The position numbers were made by a program, and so were the translations under genes. The notes beneath the pieces were generated by a model. The model saw only the letters and a list, made by a program, of their open reading frames with translations. It was not told the origin of the DNA and did no database searches. DNA of 64,000 nucleotides from Alphaproteobacteria bacterium (GTDB lineage Bacteria > Pseudomonadota > Alphaproteobacteria > Reyranellales > Reyranellaceae), in assembly GCA_016869975.1 (NCBI GenBank), contig VGCZ01000010.1, forward strand, positions 61,868-125,867, read 5' to 3'. Of this stretch, positions 1-9,345 are shown one piece after another; the first letter of the stretch is position 1, and each line of letters begins with the position of its first letter.

Positions 1-768
1 GGCATGGAGCGCGACTACGACTGGTCGCAGGCGGTCTATACCGACGATCTCGATCGGCCCGAGGTCCTGGGCCGCAATGCCGGACGCGGCGCGGTCAAGC
101 GTTTGAACCCGCGCAAGATCAAGAGCGGGCGATACCCGGTAATTTACGACCGGCGCATCTCTGGCGGGCTGCTGGGCCACCTCGCCAGTGCCATCAACGG
201 CCGCGGCATCGCGCGCAAGACCTCTTTCCTGCTCGACAAGCTGGGTAAGCAGGTCTTCAGCAAGGGTTTGCGGGTCGTCGACGATCCGCACCGCAAGCGG
301 CGTTCGGGCTCGCGGCCCTTCGATGGCGAGGGCTTGCCCACCAGGCGCATGAACCTGATCGAGGACGGCAAGCTCACGACTTGGCTGCTCGATCTCAACT
401 CGGCGCGCCAGTTGGGCATGGAGCCCACGGGTCACGGCGCCTGGGGCGGCGGGCCGACGACCAGCAATCTTTACCTTGAGAAGGGCAAGGAGTCGGTGAA
501 GTCGCTGATCGGCGGCATCAGGCGCGGCCTGTACATCACCGACCTGATCGGTTTCGGCGTGAACGGCGTCACCGGCGATTACAGCCGCGGCGCGTCTGGC
601 TTCTGGATCGAGAAGGGTGAGCTGGCGTGGCCAGTCAGCGGCGTGACCGTGGCCGGCAACCTTAAGGGCATGTTCCGCCACATCACACCGGCCAACGATC
701 TCCAGTTCAAGAGCAGCACAAACGCGCCTACTGTGCGGGTCGACGGCATGACTATCGCGGGCGAGTAG
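1..768 (+). CDS. pmbA: PmbA/TldE-type metalloprotease homologue, C-terminal part (5' end outside window)
   Basis: The reading frame is open from the first base, so this is the last roughly 255 residues of a protein that is usually about 450 long. The end carries the signature of the PmbA (TldE) branch: RGASGFWIEKGE, then SGVTVAGNLKGMF. TldD proteins end differently, so PmbA is preferred. In characterised members TldD and TldE form a heterodimeric peptidase that processes small peptides and modified peptide antibiotics; the zinc site lies in TldD, not in PmbA. The substrate here is unknown. The first ATG in the window (base 4) is internal and should not be taken as the start. The next gene follows after 70 bases on the same strand. 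Confidence 0.85.
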   Translation, partial: GMERDYDWSQAVYTDDLDRPEVLGRNAGRGAVKRLNPRKIKSGRYPVIYDRRISGGLLGHLASAINGRGIARKTSFLLDKLGKQVFSKGLRVVDDPHRKRRSGSRPFDGEGLPTRRMNLIEDGKLTTWLLDLNSARQLGMEPTGHGAWGGGPTTSNLYLEKGKESVKSLIGGIRRGLYITDLIGFGVNGVTGDYSRGASGFWIEKGELAWPVSGVTVAGNLKGMFRHITPANDLQFKSSTNAPTVRVDGMTIAGE

Positions 769-838
769 CGATTCCGGCTGGCTCTCCATCTACAGGCATA
801 GTTCCCAGCGCACCGATATCAACGCCAAGAGGTTCTCC

Positions 839-1579
839 ATGACACCGCAGGAAAAGGACATGATCACCCAGCTGCTCGGCCGCCTGAAACAGGCCGGTGG
901 GCAGCCGCAGGATCCGGAGGCCGCCGCGCTGATCCGGCAGGCGATGCAGGCGCAGCCCGACGCGCCCTATCTGCTGGTGCAGACCGCGCTGATCCAGACG
1001 ATGTCGCTGGAGGGTGCCCAGGCGCGCATCGCCGAGTTGGAGCGCGAGGTGGCGCAGGCCAGGGAGTCGACGGCCAAGCCGACCAGCTTCCTCGGCGGCT
1101 TGCTGGGCGGCGGTCGTCCGGCGCCGCAGCCGGTCCAGCCGATGGGCCGGCCCGGCTCCGTGCCGCAGACTGGCGGCTATGGTCAGCAGCCACCGCCCGG
1201 CTTCCAACCGCAGCAGGCCGGTCCGATGGGCGGCGGCGGCTCCAGCTTCCTGCGCACAGCGGCGATGACCGCGGCCGGAGTCGCTGGCGGCGCGCTGCTT
1301 TTCCACGGCTTGTCGTCGATGTTCAGCGGCCGCGGTGCTGGCGGCGGCAGCCAGAGCTTCATGGGCGGAGGCGGTCAACCTCCCGCCGCTTCGCCTTGGG
1401 GCAACCCGCAGGCTAGCGCTGGCGACCCAGCGGCCATGAACAGTGGCGCCGGCGACCAGGGTTACGACTCAGCCTCGCCCGCCGACAGCGCCGGCTGGGA
1501 TAGCGGTAGCGACAGCGGAGGCGACGCTGGTGGCTGGGACGACAGTGGCGGTGGCTTCAGCTCGGACGAGGAATTCTGA
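839..1579 (+). CDS. DUF2076 family protein
   Basis: A 246-residue protein. The first 75 residues (MTPQEKDMITQLLGRL, then a run of helical heptads ending in AELEREVAQA) match the N-terminus of the DUF2076 family. A Gly/Pro/Gln-rich linker follows, then a short hydrophobic stretch around residues 140-160 (FLRTAAMTAAGVAGGALLFHG) that is typical of the family, and a Gly/Ser/Asp-rich acidic tail ending SSDEEF. The function of the family is not known; the hydrophobic stretch may associate with the membrane. An AAGAGG ribosome-binding site lies just before the ATG. The last 23 bases overlap the 3' end of the convergent PhyH-type gene. Confidence 0.8.
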   Translation: MTPQEKDMITQLLGRLKQAGGQPQDPEAAALIRQAMQAQPDAPYLLVQTALIQTMSLEGAQARIAELEREVAQARESTAKPTSFLGGLLGGGRPAPQPVQPMGRPGSVPQTGGYGQQPPPGFQPQQAGPMGGGGSSFLRTAAMTAAGVAGGALLFHGLSSMFSGRGAGGGSQSFMGGGGQPPAASPWGNPQASAGDPAAMNSGAGDQGYDSASPADSAGWDSGSDSGGDAGGWDDSGGGFSSDEEF

Positions 1580-2483
1580 GGCCGGGATCGTCGGTGGTGT
1601 CGACGTAGCTGTCGAAGCTGCGTCGCTCCAGGCCCTTCTGCGCCTGGTAGAGCGAGCTGGGGTCCAGCGCCGCCGGTAGCGGCATGCGCACCGGCACGTC
1701 GGCGAGGCGCGGCATGTTGGTGGGCGCGCCGCAGATCAGACGGCCGTTGAACTCGTCCCAATCGGCGTAGTGGGCATAGCCGCCGGCCAGCGGCCAGGCA
1801 TCGCCCGCCGCCAGCTCGTAGAGCAGGAAACGGCGGTCGGCACCGGAGCGGTTGAGGTCGGAGCCGTGAACCAGCCGCACATGGTGCAGGCTGATCGAGC
1901 CGGCCGGCGCGATCACCGGCTCGGCCGGCGAAACGTCGAGCCCGGCCTTCAGCGGATCGAAGCCGCCGACGAAGCGGCCGTTGACGTGATGATCGTAGAC
2001 CGGCCCACGGTGCGAGCCCGGCAACAGCAGCATCGGGCCATTGTCGAGCGTCATGTCGTCGAGCGTCACGCCCACGGCCAGCACGTCGTCGTTGCTGTAG
2101 GGATAGTAGGCCCAGTCCTGGTGCCACTCGACGGCGGCGCCGAAGCCCGCGCTCTTCAGGTTCAGCTTGCTGTTCTGGAAACGGATGTTGGGGCCGAGCA
2201 GCGACTTTACCGGCTCGAGAATCTCGGGCGAGCGCACCAGCTCCATGAAGAACGGGTCGACCTTGTGCGGCGTCTTCACCCGGCGCACGCGGGGGCGGTC
2301 GGGGCGATGGCTGTCCTCGAGATCGAACACCGCGTCATTGGCGGTCAGTCCCCGCGCGCGCTCGAGGATTTCGGCCAGCACCTGGCGCAGCCGACTGAGC
2401 TGTGCCTGCGACAGCACGCGCGGCAGCACGATGTAACCGCGCTCGCGGTAGGTCGCGATCTGATTGGCCGTCAAGGCGCCCAT
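1557..2483 (-). CDS. Phytanoyl-CoA dioxygenase (PhyH) family protein
   Basis: A 308-residue Fe(II)/2-oxoglutarate-dependent oxygenase of the PhyH family. The iron-binding facial triad is visible: H121 and D123 in WHQDWAYYP and a distal His near 206 in VRLVHGSDLNRS, followed by an Arg pair (around 217-218) in the place that usually binds the 2-oxoglutarate carboxylate. The length is normal for bacterial members. They hydroxylate diverse small molecules, so the substrate cannot be named. It is divergent from the transglycosylase gene, with about 115 bases between them. Its 3' end runs 23 bases into the DUF2076 gene on the other strand. Confidence 0.85.
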   Translation of the reverse strand: MGALTANQIATYRERGYIVLPRVLSQAQLSRLRQVLAEILERARGLTANDAVFDLEDSHRPDRPRVRRVKTPHKVDPFFMELVRSPEILEPVKSLLGPNIRFQNSKLNLKSAGFGAAVEWHQDWAYYPYSNDDVLAVGVTLDDMTLDNGPMLLLPGSHRGPVYDHHVNGRFVGGFDPLKAGLDVSPAEPVIAPAGSISLHHVRLVHGSDLNRSGADRRFLLYELAAGDAWPLAGGYAHYADWDEFNGRLICGAPTNMPRLADVPVRMPLPAALDPSSLYQAQKGLERRSFDSYVDTTDDPGLRIPRPS

Positions 2484-2598
2484 GGGCTGTCCTCCTGGCA
2501 GCGATCATGCACTATGACCTGCCCGTCGTGAATGGCGCACGCTGGTATCGATGCCGAGGATTCCCCCGGCGCGCTTTCCCCACTACAGTGCGCCCATC

Positions 2599-3864
2599 AT
2601 GAAAACCACGCATTCCCCCGATCCGCTCCTGTCGCTGCTGCTGCTGGCGGGCCTGGCCGGTTGCACGGCGCAGGCGCAGAACCAGCCGCCGGCGCCGGTC
2701 AACTCACCGCTCCCGGTGGTCCAGCAGATCCAGGGCGCCGATTTCCAGGCCTGCCTCGCCAACATCAAGGCGATGGCGTTGCGCGAGGGGGTGCCGGCCT
2801 CGGTCGCCGATCAGGCGCTCAACGGGCTGACCCCCGACCAGCGCGTGCTCGACCTCGACAGCCGCCAGCCCGAATTCACGCTGACTCTGGGGCGCTACCT
2901 CACCAACGCGATCTCGGCCGAGCGCATCGCCAAGGGCCGCCAGATGCTGGCGCAGCACCGCGGCCTGCTGCAGGCGGTCGAGCGCGACTACGGCGTGCAG
3001 CCGCACTATATCGTGGCCTTCTGGGGGCTTGAGAGCGGCTACGGCACGTTCGTTGGCGACTTCTCCGTCGTGCGCTCAGTGGCGACCTTGGCCTGCCGTA
3101 CGCGTCGCGCGCAGTTCTTCGCCGGCGAGACCGTGCAGGCCCTGCGCATCCTCGCCGCGCAGCACATGCAGGCGGCGCAGATGAAGGGCTCGTGGGCCGG
3201 CGCGATGGGCAACACGCAGTTCATGCCCTCGACCTTTACCGCCCATGGTGTCGACCGCGATGGCGACGGGCGGGTCGATCTGTGGCGCAGCCTGCCCGAC
3301 GTCTTCGCCTCGTCGGCCAACTTCCTGAACAAGAGCGGCTGGAGACGCGGCCAGGATTCGCATATCGAGGTCGCGCTGCCGCAGGGCTTCGCCTACGACC
3401 GCGTCGACCTCAACGAGGAACGTGGCGCGCGCGAGTGGCGGGCGCTGGGCGTGACGCAGGCCGATGGCCGGCCGCTGCCGGACTTCGCCGACCGCGCGGC
3501 GATCGCGATTCCCGCCGGCCATCGCGGCCCGGCCTTCCTGATGCTGCCGAACTTCAAGACGGTGATGATCTGGAACCGCTCGGTGCTCTACGCCATCTCG
3601 GTCGGCGTGCTGGCGCGTCAGATTGCCGGCGGGCCGGGCCTGCTGCGCGAGCCGCCGGCCGACGACCAGCCGCTGTCGCGCGACGTGGCGATCGACCTGC
3701 AGAACCGGCTGATCAGGCTCTCGCTGCTCAACGACGAGGCGGACGGGCTGATCGGCCCCAAGACCCGCGCCTCGATCCGTGCCTTCCAGATCCGCGCCGG
3801 CCTGATTGCCGACGGCCATCCCTCGCCCGAGACCCTGGCGCGCCTGCGCGCGGCGGCGCCCTAG
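2599..3864 (+). CDS. MltB-like lytic murein transglycosylase, lipoprotein with peptidoglycan-binding domain
   Basis: A 421-residue envelope enzyme that should cleave the glycan strands of peptidoglycan. The start at 2599 is preferred over an upstream in-frame ATG at 2551 because it places a lipoprotein signal at the very N-terminus: a Leu-rich core, then a LAGC lipobox with Cys22. The catalytic domain (about residues 45-340) shows the family Glu (E145) in FWGLESGYG and the substrate-groove motif GSWAGAMGNTQFMPSTF. Residues 360-420 form a PG_binding_1 domain (LQNRLIRLSLL, GLIGPKTRASIRAFQ). The domain order is that of alphaproteobacterial MltB paralogues. It stands alone, with 182 bases without a gene after it. 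Confidence 0.9.
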   Translation: MKTTHSPDPLLSLLLLAGLAGCTAQAQNQPPAPVNSPLPVVQQIQGADFQACLANIKAMALREGVPASVADQALNGLTPDQRVLDLDSRQPEFTLTLGRYLTNAISAERIAKGRQMLAQHRGLLQAVERDYGVQPHYIVAFWGLESGYGTFVGDFSVVRSVATLACRTRRAQFFAGETVQALRILAAQHMQAAQMKGSWAGAMGNTQFMPSTFTAHGVDRDGDGRVDLWRSLPDVFASSANFLNKSGWRRGQDSHIEVALPQGFAYDRVDLNEERGAREWRALGVTQADGRPLPDFADRAAIAIPAGHRGPAFLMLPNFKTVMIWNRSVLYAISVGVLARQIAGGPGLLREPPADDQPLSRDVAIDLQNRLIRLSLLNDEADGLIGPKTRASIRAFQIRAGLIADGHPSPETLARLRAAAP

Positions 3865-4046
3865 CCCGGCATCGGCCAGCGGCATCGTCGCCGTCAAACC
3901 GTGTCGACTCGCGATGGCTGCGGTCGTCGGCGCGTGCCTGACGCGCTCGGACTTGGCGGGCACACCGCGACAGCCCCCGGTGCGGCGAACGCAATCGCGT
4001 CTCGGCGCCGTGAGCATGCGATGCGGTACCCTTGGCGGAGTGGGGC

Positions 4047-4784
4047 TCAGCCGTGCTCTGGCTCGCCGGCGTCGACCCATTTCTGGTACAGCGCCTTGTT
4101 CTCGTCGTTGGGCGGATAGAGTCCGGGGATGGTGTGACCCTGCTTCACCCGCATGGCGACGAACTTCTCGAGCCTTTCCTGCTCGAAGGAGTCACGCGCC
4201 ACCTCGGCCGCCATGTGGCGCGGGATCACCACCACGCCGTCGGCGTCCGAGACGATGACGTCGTTGGGATAGACCGGCACGCCGCCGCAGCCGATCGGTA
4301 CCTGCACGTCGACCGGATGCAGGGTGGTCATGCTGGGCGGCGCGGCGGCGCAGGCCGAGAACACCGGCAGCTTCATCTTCGAGACCACCGGCACGTCGCG
4401 CATCGCGCCGTCGGAGACGATACCGGCGAGGCCGCGCACCTGCATGCGCGCGACGAGAATGTCGCCGAAGGTGCCGGAGCGTAGCTCCGGGCCGGTCGAC
4501 ACCACCAGCACGCTGCCCGGCGGCGCGTTCTCCACCGCATGCTTCTGCGCGTTCTCGGGATCGGTCGGCTTGGGTGGCAGGTCGATGTCCTCGCGCGCGG
4601 GGATGTAGCGCAGCGTATAGGCCGGTCCGACCATGCGCGTGGCCGAGGGGTTCACCGGCCTGAGGTTGATCGCCATGGTGCGCAGCCCGCGCTTCATCAG
4701 CTGCATGGTCACCGTCGCCGTGCTGGCGTACATCAGCTGCTCGATGGTCTCGGTGCCGAGCTGCAGGAACTTCACCGCGGTCAT
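4047..4784 (-). CDS. RraA-like family protein (HMG/CHA aldolase or RNase E regulator fold)
   Basis: A 245-residue member of the RraA/4-hydroxy-4-methyl-2-oxoglutarate aldolase family. The conserved spacing D-x20-R-D is present (D108, R129, D130), but two residues after R-D there is a Val where the published aldolase motif has Glu or Asp. Family members are divalent-metal pyruvate aldolases or oxaloacetate decarboxylases, or bind RNase E in enterobacteria. An enzymatic role is more likely here, because the gene is divergent (about 200 bases) from a TRAP carboxylate importer, which suggests joint use of an organic acid. The exact reaction is not settled by the sequence. Confidence 0.75.
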   Translation of the reverse strand: MTAVKFLQLGTETIEQLMYASTATVTMQLMKRGLRTMAINLRPVNPSATRMVGPAYTLRYIPAREDIDLPPKPTDPENAQKHAVENAPPGSVLVVSTGPELRSGTFGDILVARMQVRGLAGIVSDGAMRDVPVVSKMKLPVFSACAAAPPSMTTLHPVDVQVPIGCGGVPVYPNDVIVSDADGVVVIPRHMAAEVARDSFEQERLEKFVAMRVKQGHTIPGLYPPNDENKALYQKWVDAGEPEHG

Positions 4785-4988
4785 GTCGACTCCTCCGCTT
4801 CGAACGTACCCGTAGCCTCGCGTGACGGCGCCGCCCGATCAACCATTTCGGCTTTGGGCCTTGACCTTTTCCGCCGCCGATCCACAGGATCAAATTGTGG
4901 TCGGGGGTCCATGACCTTCGGCCGCCAAGAATCAAGCACGACCGCGACGCGCGATGGTGCGCGGGGCGGCGATCCCGGAGGGACGAAC

Positions 4989-5996
4989 ATGACGGAGTTC
5001 CGCAGGCGTACGATCGTTTCCGCATCGGTGCTGGCCTTCGCGGGCGCCTTCGGCGCCACGCGCACCGCCTTCGCCCAGGCCAAGGACCTGAGCATGGGCA
5101 ACGTCAACCCGCCGCGCCACGGCACGTCGCAGGCCTCGCAGCAGTTCATCGACAAGCTCTCCGAGCTGAGCGGCGGCAAGCTCAAGGTCGCGCATCATCA
5201 CTCCGGCGCGCTGGGCGGCGAGCGCGAGGTGGCGCAGCAGATCCAGCTGGGCGCGGTCGACCTCGGGCCGATCACGACCGCGCCGTTGTCGACGCTGATC
5301 CCCGAGATGTCGGTGTTCCAGCTGCCCTACATCTTCCGCGACTACGATCATCTCTTCAAATCGCTCGATGGCGGCGACACGCTGACCAAGTACTACGACG
5401 GCGTGCTCGACAAGAAGGGCCTGAAGCTGATCGGCTTCATCGCCGCCGGTTACCGCGGCATCTACGGCCACAATCCCATCAACAAGCTCGAGGACGTCAA
5501 GGGCAAGAAGGTGCGCGTGCAGGAGGACAAGATTCTGGTCGCGACCTTCAAGGCGCTGGGCATGATCTCGACGCCGATCGCCTTCCCCGAGGTTGCCACG
5601 GCGCTGCAGACCAAGGTGATCGATTTCGCCGAAGGCGGCGTCAACACCTTCTACCACAACAAGTTCTACGACATCGTGAAGTATGTCGCCGACGTGCGGC
5701 ACACGCACCAGGCGGTAGCGCTCATCATGTCGAAGGCGTCGTGGGCCAAGCAGGACGACGCCGGCAAGAAGGCGATCATGGACGCCTGGGCGCATGCCCG
5801 CGCCTTTAATCGCAAGTTCATCCTCGACGAGGACAAGAGCATCCAGGACCAGGTGCGCGAGAAGGGCGTCACCATCACCAAGCCCGATCCAGCGCCGTTC
5901 CTCAAGGCGACCGAGGGTGTCTACGTCGAGTTCTACGCCACCGCCGCCGGGAAGGACGCCAAGAAGATGGTCGACTACATCCAGGGCGTGAAGTAG
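4989..5996 (+). CDS. TRAP transporter substrate-binding protein, DctP family
   Basis: A 335-residue periplasmic binding protein. The start at 4989 is chosen because it follows a strong GGAGGGA ribosome-binding site and gives a signal peptide with a Tat-like RRRTIVS stretch and an AFAQA cleavage region. The body has the DctP pattern: GALGGEREVAQQIQLGAVD, later KVRVQEDKI and TALQTKVIDFAEGGVNTF, whose Arg normally pairs with the substrate carboxylate. It delivers an organic acid to the DctQM permease encoded immediately downstream. The substrate cannot be told from sequence. The three genes run 4989-7805 as an operon. Confidence 0.9.
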   Translation: MTEFRRRTIVSASVLAFAGAFGATRTAFAQAKDLSMGNVNPPRHGTSQASQQFIDKLSELSGGKLKVAHHHSGALGGEREVAQQIQLGAVDLGPITTAPLSTLIPEMSVFQLPYIFRDYDHLFKSLDGGDTLTKYYDGVLDKKGLKLIGFIAAGYRGIYGHNPINKLEDVKGKKVRVQEDKILVATFKALGMISTPIAFPEVATALQTKVIDFAEGGVNTFYHNKFYDIVKYVADVRHTHQAVALIMSKASWAKQDDAGKKAIMDAWAHARAFNRKFILDEDKSIQDQVREKGVTITKPDPAPFLKATEGVYVEFYATAAGKDAKKMVDYIQGVK

Positions 5997-6015
5997 CCAT
6001 CCGCCGGGTCGGTCG

Positions 6016-6537
6016 ATGGCCACGTCACCGGGGGAGAAACAAGAGGGCGCCGCCACGGCGCCCTCGGCCGGTGCGCGGCTCTACGATCTGCTGGGCTATG
6101 TCGGCGGCGTGATCCTCGCCGCCATGACCGCGGCGGTTTTCGCCCAGGTCATCCTGCGCTATCTGGGTCTCACTGGGATCGACGGTATCGAGGAGATCCC
6201 GCGTTACCTGTTCGTCTGGCTGGTGATGATCGGCGGCGCCGCCGCGATGTGGCGCAACGAGCACACGACGCTCGACTACTTCCAGAATCTGCTGCCGGCG
6301 GTGCCGCGCGCGCTGCTGGTGGCGCTGGTCAACGCCGCCGGCATCGTGCTGTTCGGCTACCTGATCCACCTCAGCATCACGCTGGTGCCCAACGCCGGCT
6401 ACCAGACCAGCTCCGGTCTCGGGCTCACGCTCGACTACGTCTTCGCGGCGATTCCATTCGGCGCCGCCCTGATGATCCCGCCCATGCTCCGCAACGTCTA
6501 CTTCGCCCTGAGGACGCTATGGCGGAAACACTCCTGA
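6016..6537 (+). CDS. TRAP transporter small permease, DctQ family
   Basis: A 173-residue inner-membrane protein with four hydrophobic segments (about residues 27-50, 60-80, 95-120 and 138-158), as expected of DctQ. The family signature around the second segment is visible: EIPRYLFVWLVMIGGAAAMW. It stabilises the large DctM subunit and helps dock the binding protein. It lies 19 bases after the binding-protein gene, and its last 19 bases overlap the start of the DctM gene, which suggests coupled translation. Confidence 0.9.
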   Translation: MATSPGEKQEGAATAPSAGARLYDLLGYVGGVILAAMTAAVFAQVILRYLGLTGIDGIEEIPRYLFVWLVMIGGAAAMWRNEHTTLDYFQNLLPAVPRALLVALVNAAGIVLFGYLIHLSITLVPNAGYQTSSGLGLTLDYVFAAIPFGAALMIPPMLRNVYFALRTLWRKHS

Positions 6538-7805
6538 TCGTGTTCGTCATCTGCATCGTCGCCGGCGTGCCGATCGGCCCGGCGCTGGGCGTGGCGGCGC
6601 TGGCGACCGCGATGATGGCGCCGGCGCTCAACCCGATCATCATTCCGACGCGTTTCGTCGGGCTGCTCTCGGATTCCTACCTTCTGCTGTCGGCGCCGTT
6701 GTTCATCCTCGCCGGCAATATCGCGGCGCGCGGCGGCGTGGCGCGGGTGATCATCGACTTCGCCACGGCGCTGGTCGGCCGATTCCGCGGCGGCCTGGCC
6801 TACGTCAACGTCGTCGACAGCATGGTGTTCGGCGGCATCTCGGGTTCGGCGGTGGCCGACGTCTCGGCGCTGGGCACCTTCCTGATCCCGCAGATGGAGC
6901 GCAAGGGCTACGACCGCGACTTCGCCACCGCGCTGACCGTCTCGACGGCGGTGGTGGCGCCGATCATACCGCCCTCGATCATCGCCGTGATCTTCGCCTG
7001 GATGGCCGACGAATCGGTGGCGGCGATGTTCGCCGCCGGCATCGTGCCCGGCCTGCTGATCGGCCTCGGCATGGCGGTGCCGGTCTTCATCATCGCCCGC
7101 AAGCGCAACTACCCCAGGGAAAAGCCGCCGACCCTGCCGGAATTCGGCCGTTCCTTCCTGCGCGCGCTGCCGGCTCTGATCATCCCCGTGATCATCATGG
7201 GCGGCATCATGTTCGGCGTCTTCACGCCGACCGAGGCCGCGGCGGTCGCCGTGGTCTACGCGCTGGTCGTGCCGCCGATCTTCTATCGCGAGCCGGCGCT
7301 GCGCGAGATCCCGAAGATCTTCGCCGACAGCGCGCGCCTGTCGGGTGTGATCGGCATGATCATCGGCTTCGTTGGCGCCTTCGGCTGGGTGCTGTCCTAC
7401 TCCAAGTTCCCGTTCGTCGTCGCCGCCGCGATCGCCGCCATCCATCCGGCGTGGTGGATGTTCATCGTCCTGGTGATCCTGCTGTACCTGATCCTCGGCA
7501 CCTTCCTGACGCCGTCGGAGATTATCCTGGTGACGGTGCCGGTGCTGCTGCCGGTGGCGCAGGAGATCGGCATCCATCCCATCCATTTCGGCATGGTCTG
7601 CGTGATCGCCTCGGCGATCGGCCATATCACGCCACCGGTCGGGCTGTGCCTGTTCGTCGGCATGGCGATCAGCGGCCTGCCGATGGAGAAGCTGGTCAGG
7701 CCGCTGCTGCCGTTCCTGGCGGCGATCGTGGTGACCCTGCTGATCATCGCCTTCCTGCCCGGCACCATCCTGTTCCTGCCGCGGCTCCTGGGCTTCACGC
7801 AGTAG
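6519..7805 (+). CDS. TRAP transporter large permease, DctM family
   Basis: A 428-residue, very hydrophobic protein with about a dozen membrane segments; this is the sodium-coupled transport subunit of the importer. Family motifs include GGISGSAVADVSALG around residue 107 and TPTEAAAVAVVYAL around residue 238. The start at 6519 (MAETLLIVF) is inside the end of the DctQ gene; a much longer open frame upstream of it only shadows DctQ. The gene stops 3 bases before the stop codon of the convergent xseA. Confidence 0.92.
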   Translation: MAETLLIVFVICIVAGVPIGPALGVAALATAMMAPALNPIIIPTRFVGLLSDSYLLLSAPLFILAGNIAARGGVARVIIDFATALVGRFRGGLAYVNVVDSMVFGGISGSAVADVSALGTFLIPQMERKGYDRDFATALTVSTAVVAPIIPPSIIAVIFAWMADESVAAMFAAGIVPGLLIGLGMAVPVFIIARKRNYPREKPPTLPEFGRSFLRALPALIIPVIIMGGIMFGVFTPTEAAAVAVVYALVVPPIFYREPALREIPKIFADSARLSGVIGMIIGFVGAFGWVLSYSKFPFVVAAAIAAIHPAWWMFIVLVILLYLILGTFLTPSEIILVTVPVLLPVAQEIGIHPIHFGMVCVIASAIGHITPPVGLCLFVGMAISGLPMEKLVRPLLPFLAAIVVTLLIIAFLPGTILFLPRLLGFTQ

Positions 7806-7808
7806 CGT

Positions 7809-9335
7809 TCAGAACAGATCGCCCTGCGCGCCGCCGCGCTTCGTGGCGGGCTTCGTCGCGCGCGAGGTGGGCGGTCGCGGCTCGCCGTCGATGGTCGCGC
7901 CGACCTTGCCGTCGCCGAACTCGATGCTCACCGAGGCGCCGGCTGTTGCGGCGGCGGCGCTGAGCAGGGGCGCGCCGCCAGCGTCGCGGACCAGCGCGAA
8001 GCCGCGCGCCAGCGTGCCCTTGAAGGAGTAGCTGTCGAGCAGCTTGCCGAGCGAATCGAGGCGTGTCACGCGCTGCTCGGCGAGGCCCGTCGCGGCGCGC
8101 GACAGGCGCTCGCCCAGCGCCGTCACGCGATCCGTCAGGCGCTCGCCGGTCTGGCGCGTCTCGCCAGCGTAGCGGCGCAGGCCGCCCAGCAGCACGCGCC
8201 ATTCCTCGGCCAGTTCGCGCGTCTTGCGGTCGATGACCTCGTGCGGCGTGCGCAGCCGGCCGCCCAGGCCCCCGAAGGCCGAACGCTTCAGCGTCACGAG
8301 ATTGATCGTCGCCTTGGCGAGGCGCTCGCCCGAGTCGTCGACACGCTGCGCGCGCTCCTCGATCAGGCGACGCGGATCGGGCAGGCCGCGCGCCAGGCCG
8401 GCCAGCTCGGTCTCCGCTTCGCGCAGGCGCCGCGTGAGCGCGTTGAGCAGTCGCCCGTCGTGCTCGCGCAGATCGCCCAGCAACTCGGCGCGCACGGGCA
8501 CGGCCTTCTCGGCGGCGGCGCTGGGTGTGGGCGCGCGATAATCGGCGGCAAAGTCGATCAGCGTGGTGTCGGTCTCGTGGCCCACCGCCGAGATCAGCGG
8601 GATCTCCGAAGCCGCCGCGGCGCGCACCACGACTTCCTCGTTGAAGGCCCAGAGATCCTCCAGGCTGCCGCCGCCGCGCGCGACGATCAGCAAGTCAGGC
8701 CGTGGCACCGCGCCGCCGGGTTGCAGGTGATTGAAGCCCTCGATGGCGGCGGCGACCTCGCCAGCGGCGCGTTCGCCCTGCACCGAGACCGGCCACAGCA
8801 GCACGGGGCGCGGGAAGCGGTCGGCCAGGCGATGCAGGATGTCGCGGATCACAGCACCGCTGGGCGAGGTGATGACGCCGATCACATCGGGCAGGAAGGG
8901 CAGGGCCCGCTTGCGCTCGGCGGCGAACAGGCCCTCGGCGGCGAGCTTCTTGCGCCGCTCCTCGAGCAGCTTCAGGAGCGCGCCCTGGCCCGCCAGCTCC
9001 AGCCGGTCGACGACGATCTGGTACTTCGAGCTGCCGGGATAGGTGGTGATGCGGCCCGAGGCGACCACCTCCAGGCCGTCCTCGATCTTCATGCCCAGGC
9101 GCGGCAGGTTGCCCTTCCAGCACACCGCCTCGAGCACGGCGTCGACGTCCTTGAGCCGGAAGTAGCAATGACCGGAGCGCGGGAAGCTGGGCTGCGAAAT
9201 CTCGCCGCGCACACGCACGCGCGGGAAGGCCTGCTCGACCTCGCGCTTGAGCGCGAAGGCCAGTTCCGAGACGGTGAACTCCGGCGAATTGTGGCCGGTG
9301 GTTTCGGCGGCGGCGTCGGTCATCGGCGGTATCAT
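7809..9335 (-). CDS. xseA: Exodeoxyribonuclease VII large subunit
   Basis: A 508-residue protein with the two domains of XseA. An N-terminal OB-fold starts with FTVSELAFALKREVEQAFP and VRGEISQPSFPRSGHCYF. The nuclease domain has GVITSPSGAVIRDILHRLADRFP and the conserved RGGGSLEDLWAFNEE and SAVGHETDTTLIDFAAD motifs. The enzyme degrades single-stranded DNA together with the small subunit XseB, which is not in the window. The ATG at 9335 has a GAGG nearby; a second ATG at 9323 is also possible. The toxin gene ends only 10 bases upstream on the same strand. Confidence 0.95.
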   Translation of the reverse strand: MIPPMTDAAAETTGHNSPEFTVSELAFALKREVEQAFPRVRVRGEISQPSFPRSGHCYFRLKDVDAVLEAVCWKGNLPRLGMKIEDGLEVVASGRITTYPGSSKYQIVVDRLELAGQGALLKLLEERRKKLAAEGLFAAERKRALPFLPDVIGVITSPSGAVIRDILHRLADRFPRPVLLWPVSVQGERAAGEVAAAIEGFNHLQPGGAVPRPDLLIVARGGGSLEDLWAFNEEVVVRAAAASEIPLISAVGHETDTTLIDFAADYRAPTPSAAAEKAVPVRAELLGDLREHDGRLLNALTRRLREAETELAGLARGLPDPRRLIEERAQRVDDSGERLAKATINLVTLKRSAFGGLGGRLRTPHEVIDRKTRELAEEWRVLLGGLRRYAGETRQTGERLTDRVTALGERLSRAATGLAEQRVTRLDSLGKLLDSYSFKGTLARGFALVRDAGGAPLLSAAAATAGASVSIEFGDGKVGATIDGEPRPPTSRATKPATKRGGAQGDLF

Positions 9336-9345
9336 AGACCTCGCT

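Noticed and set aside
4932..7625. Long open frames on the minus strand opposite the TRAP genes
   Set aside because: They are His/Arg/Asp-rich, lack any domain and mirror the coding strand, as expected in DNA of this base composition.
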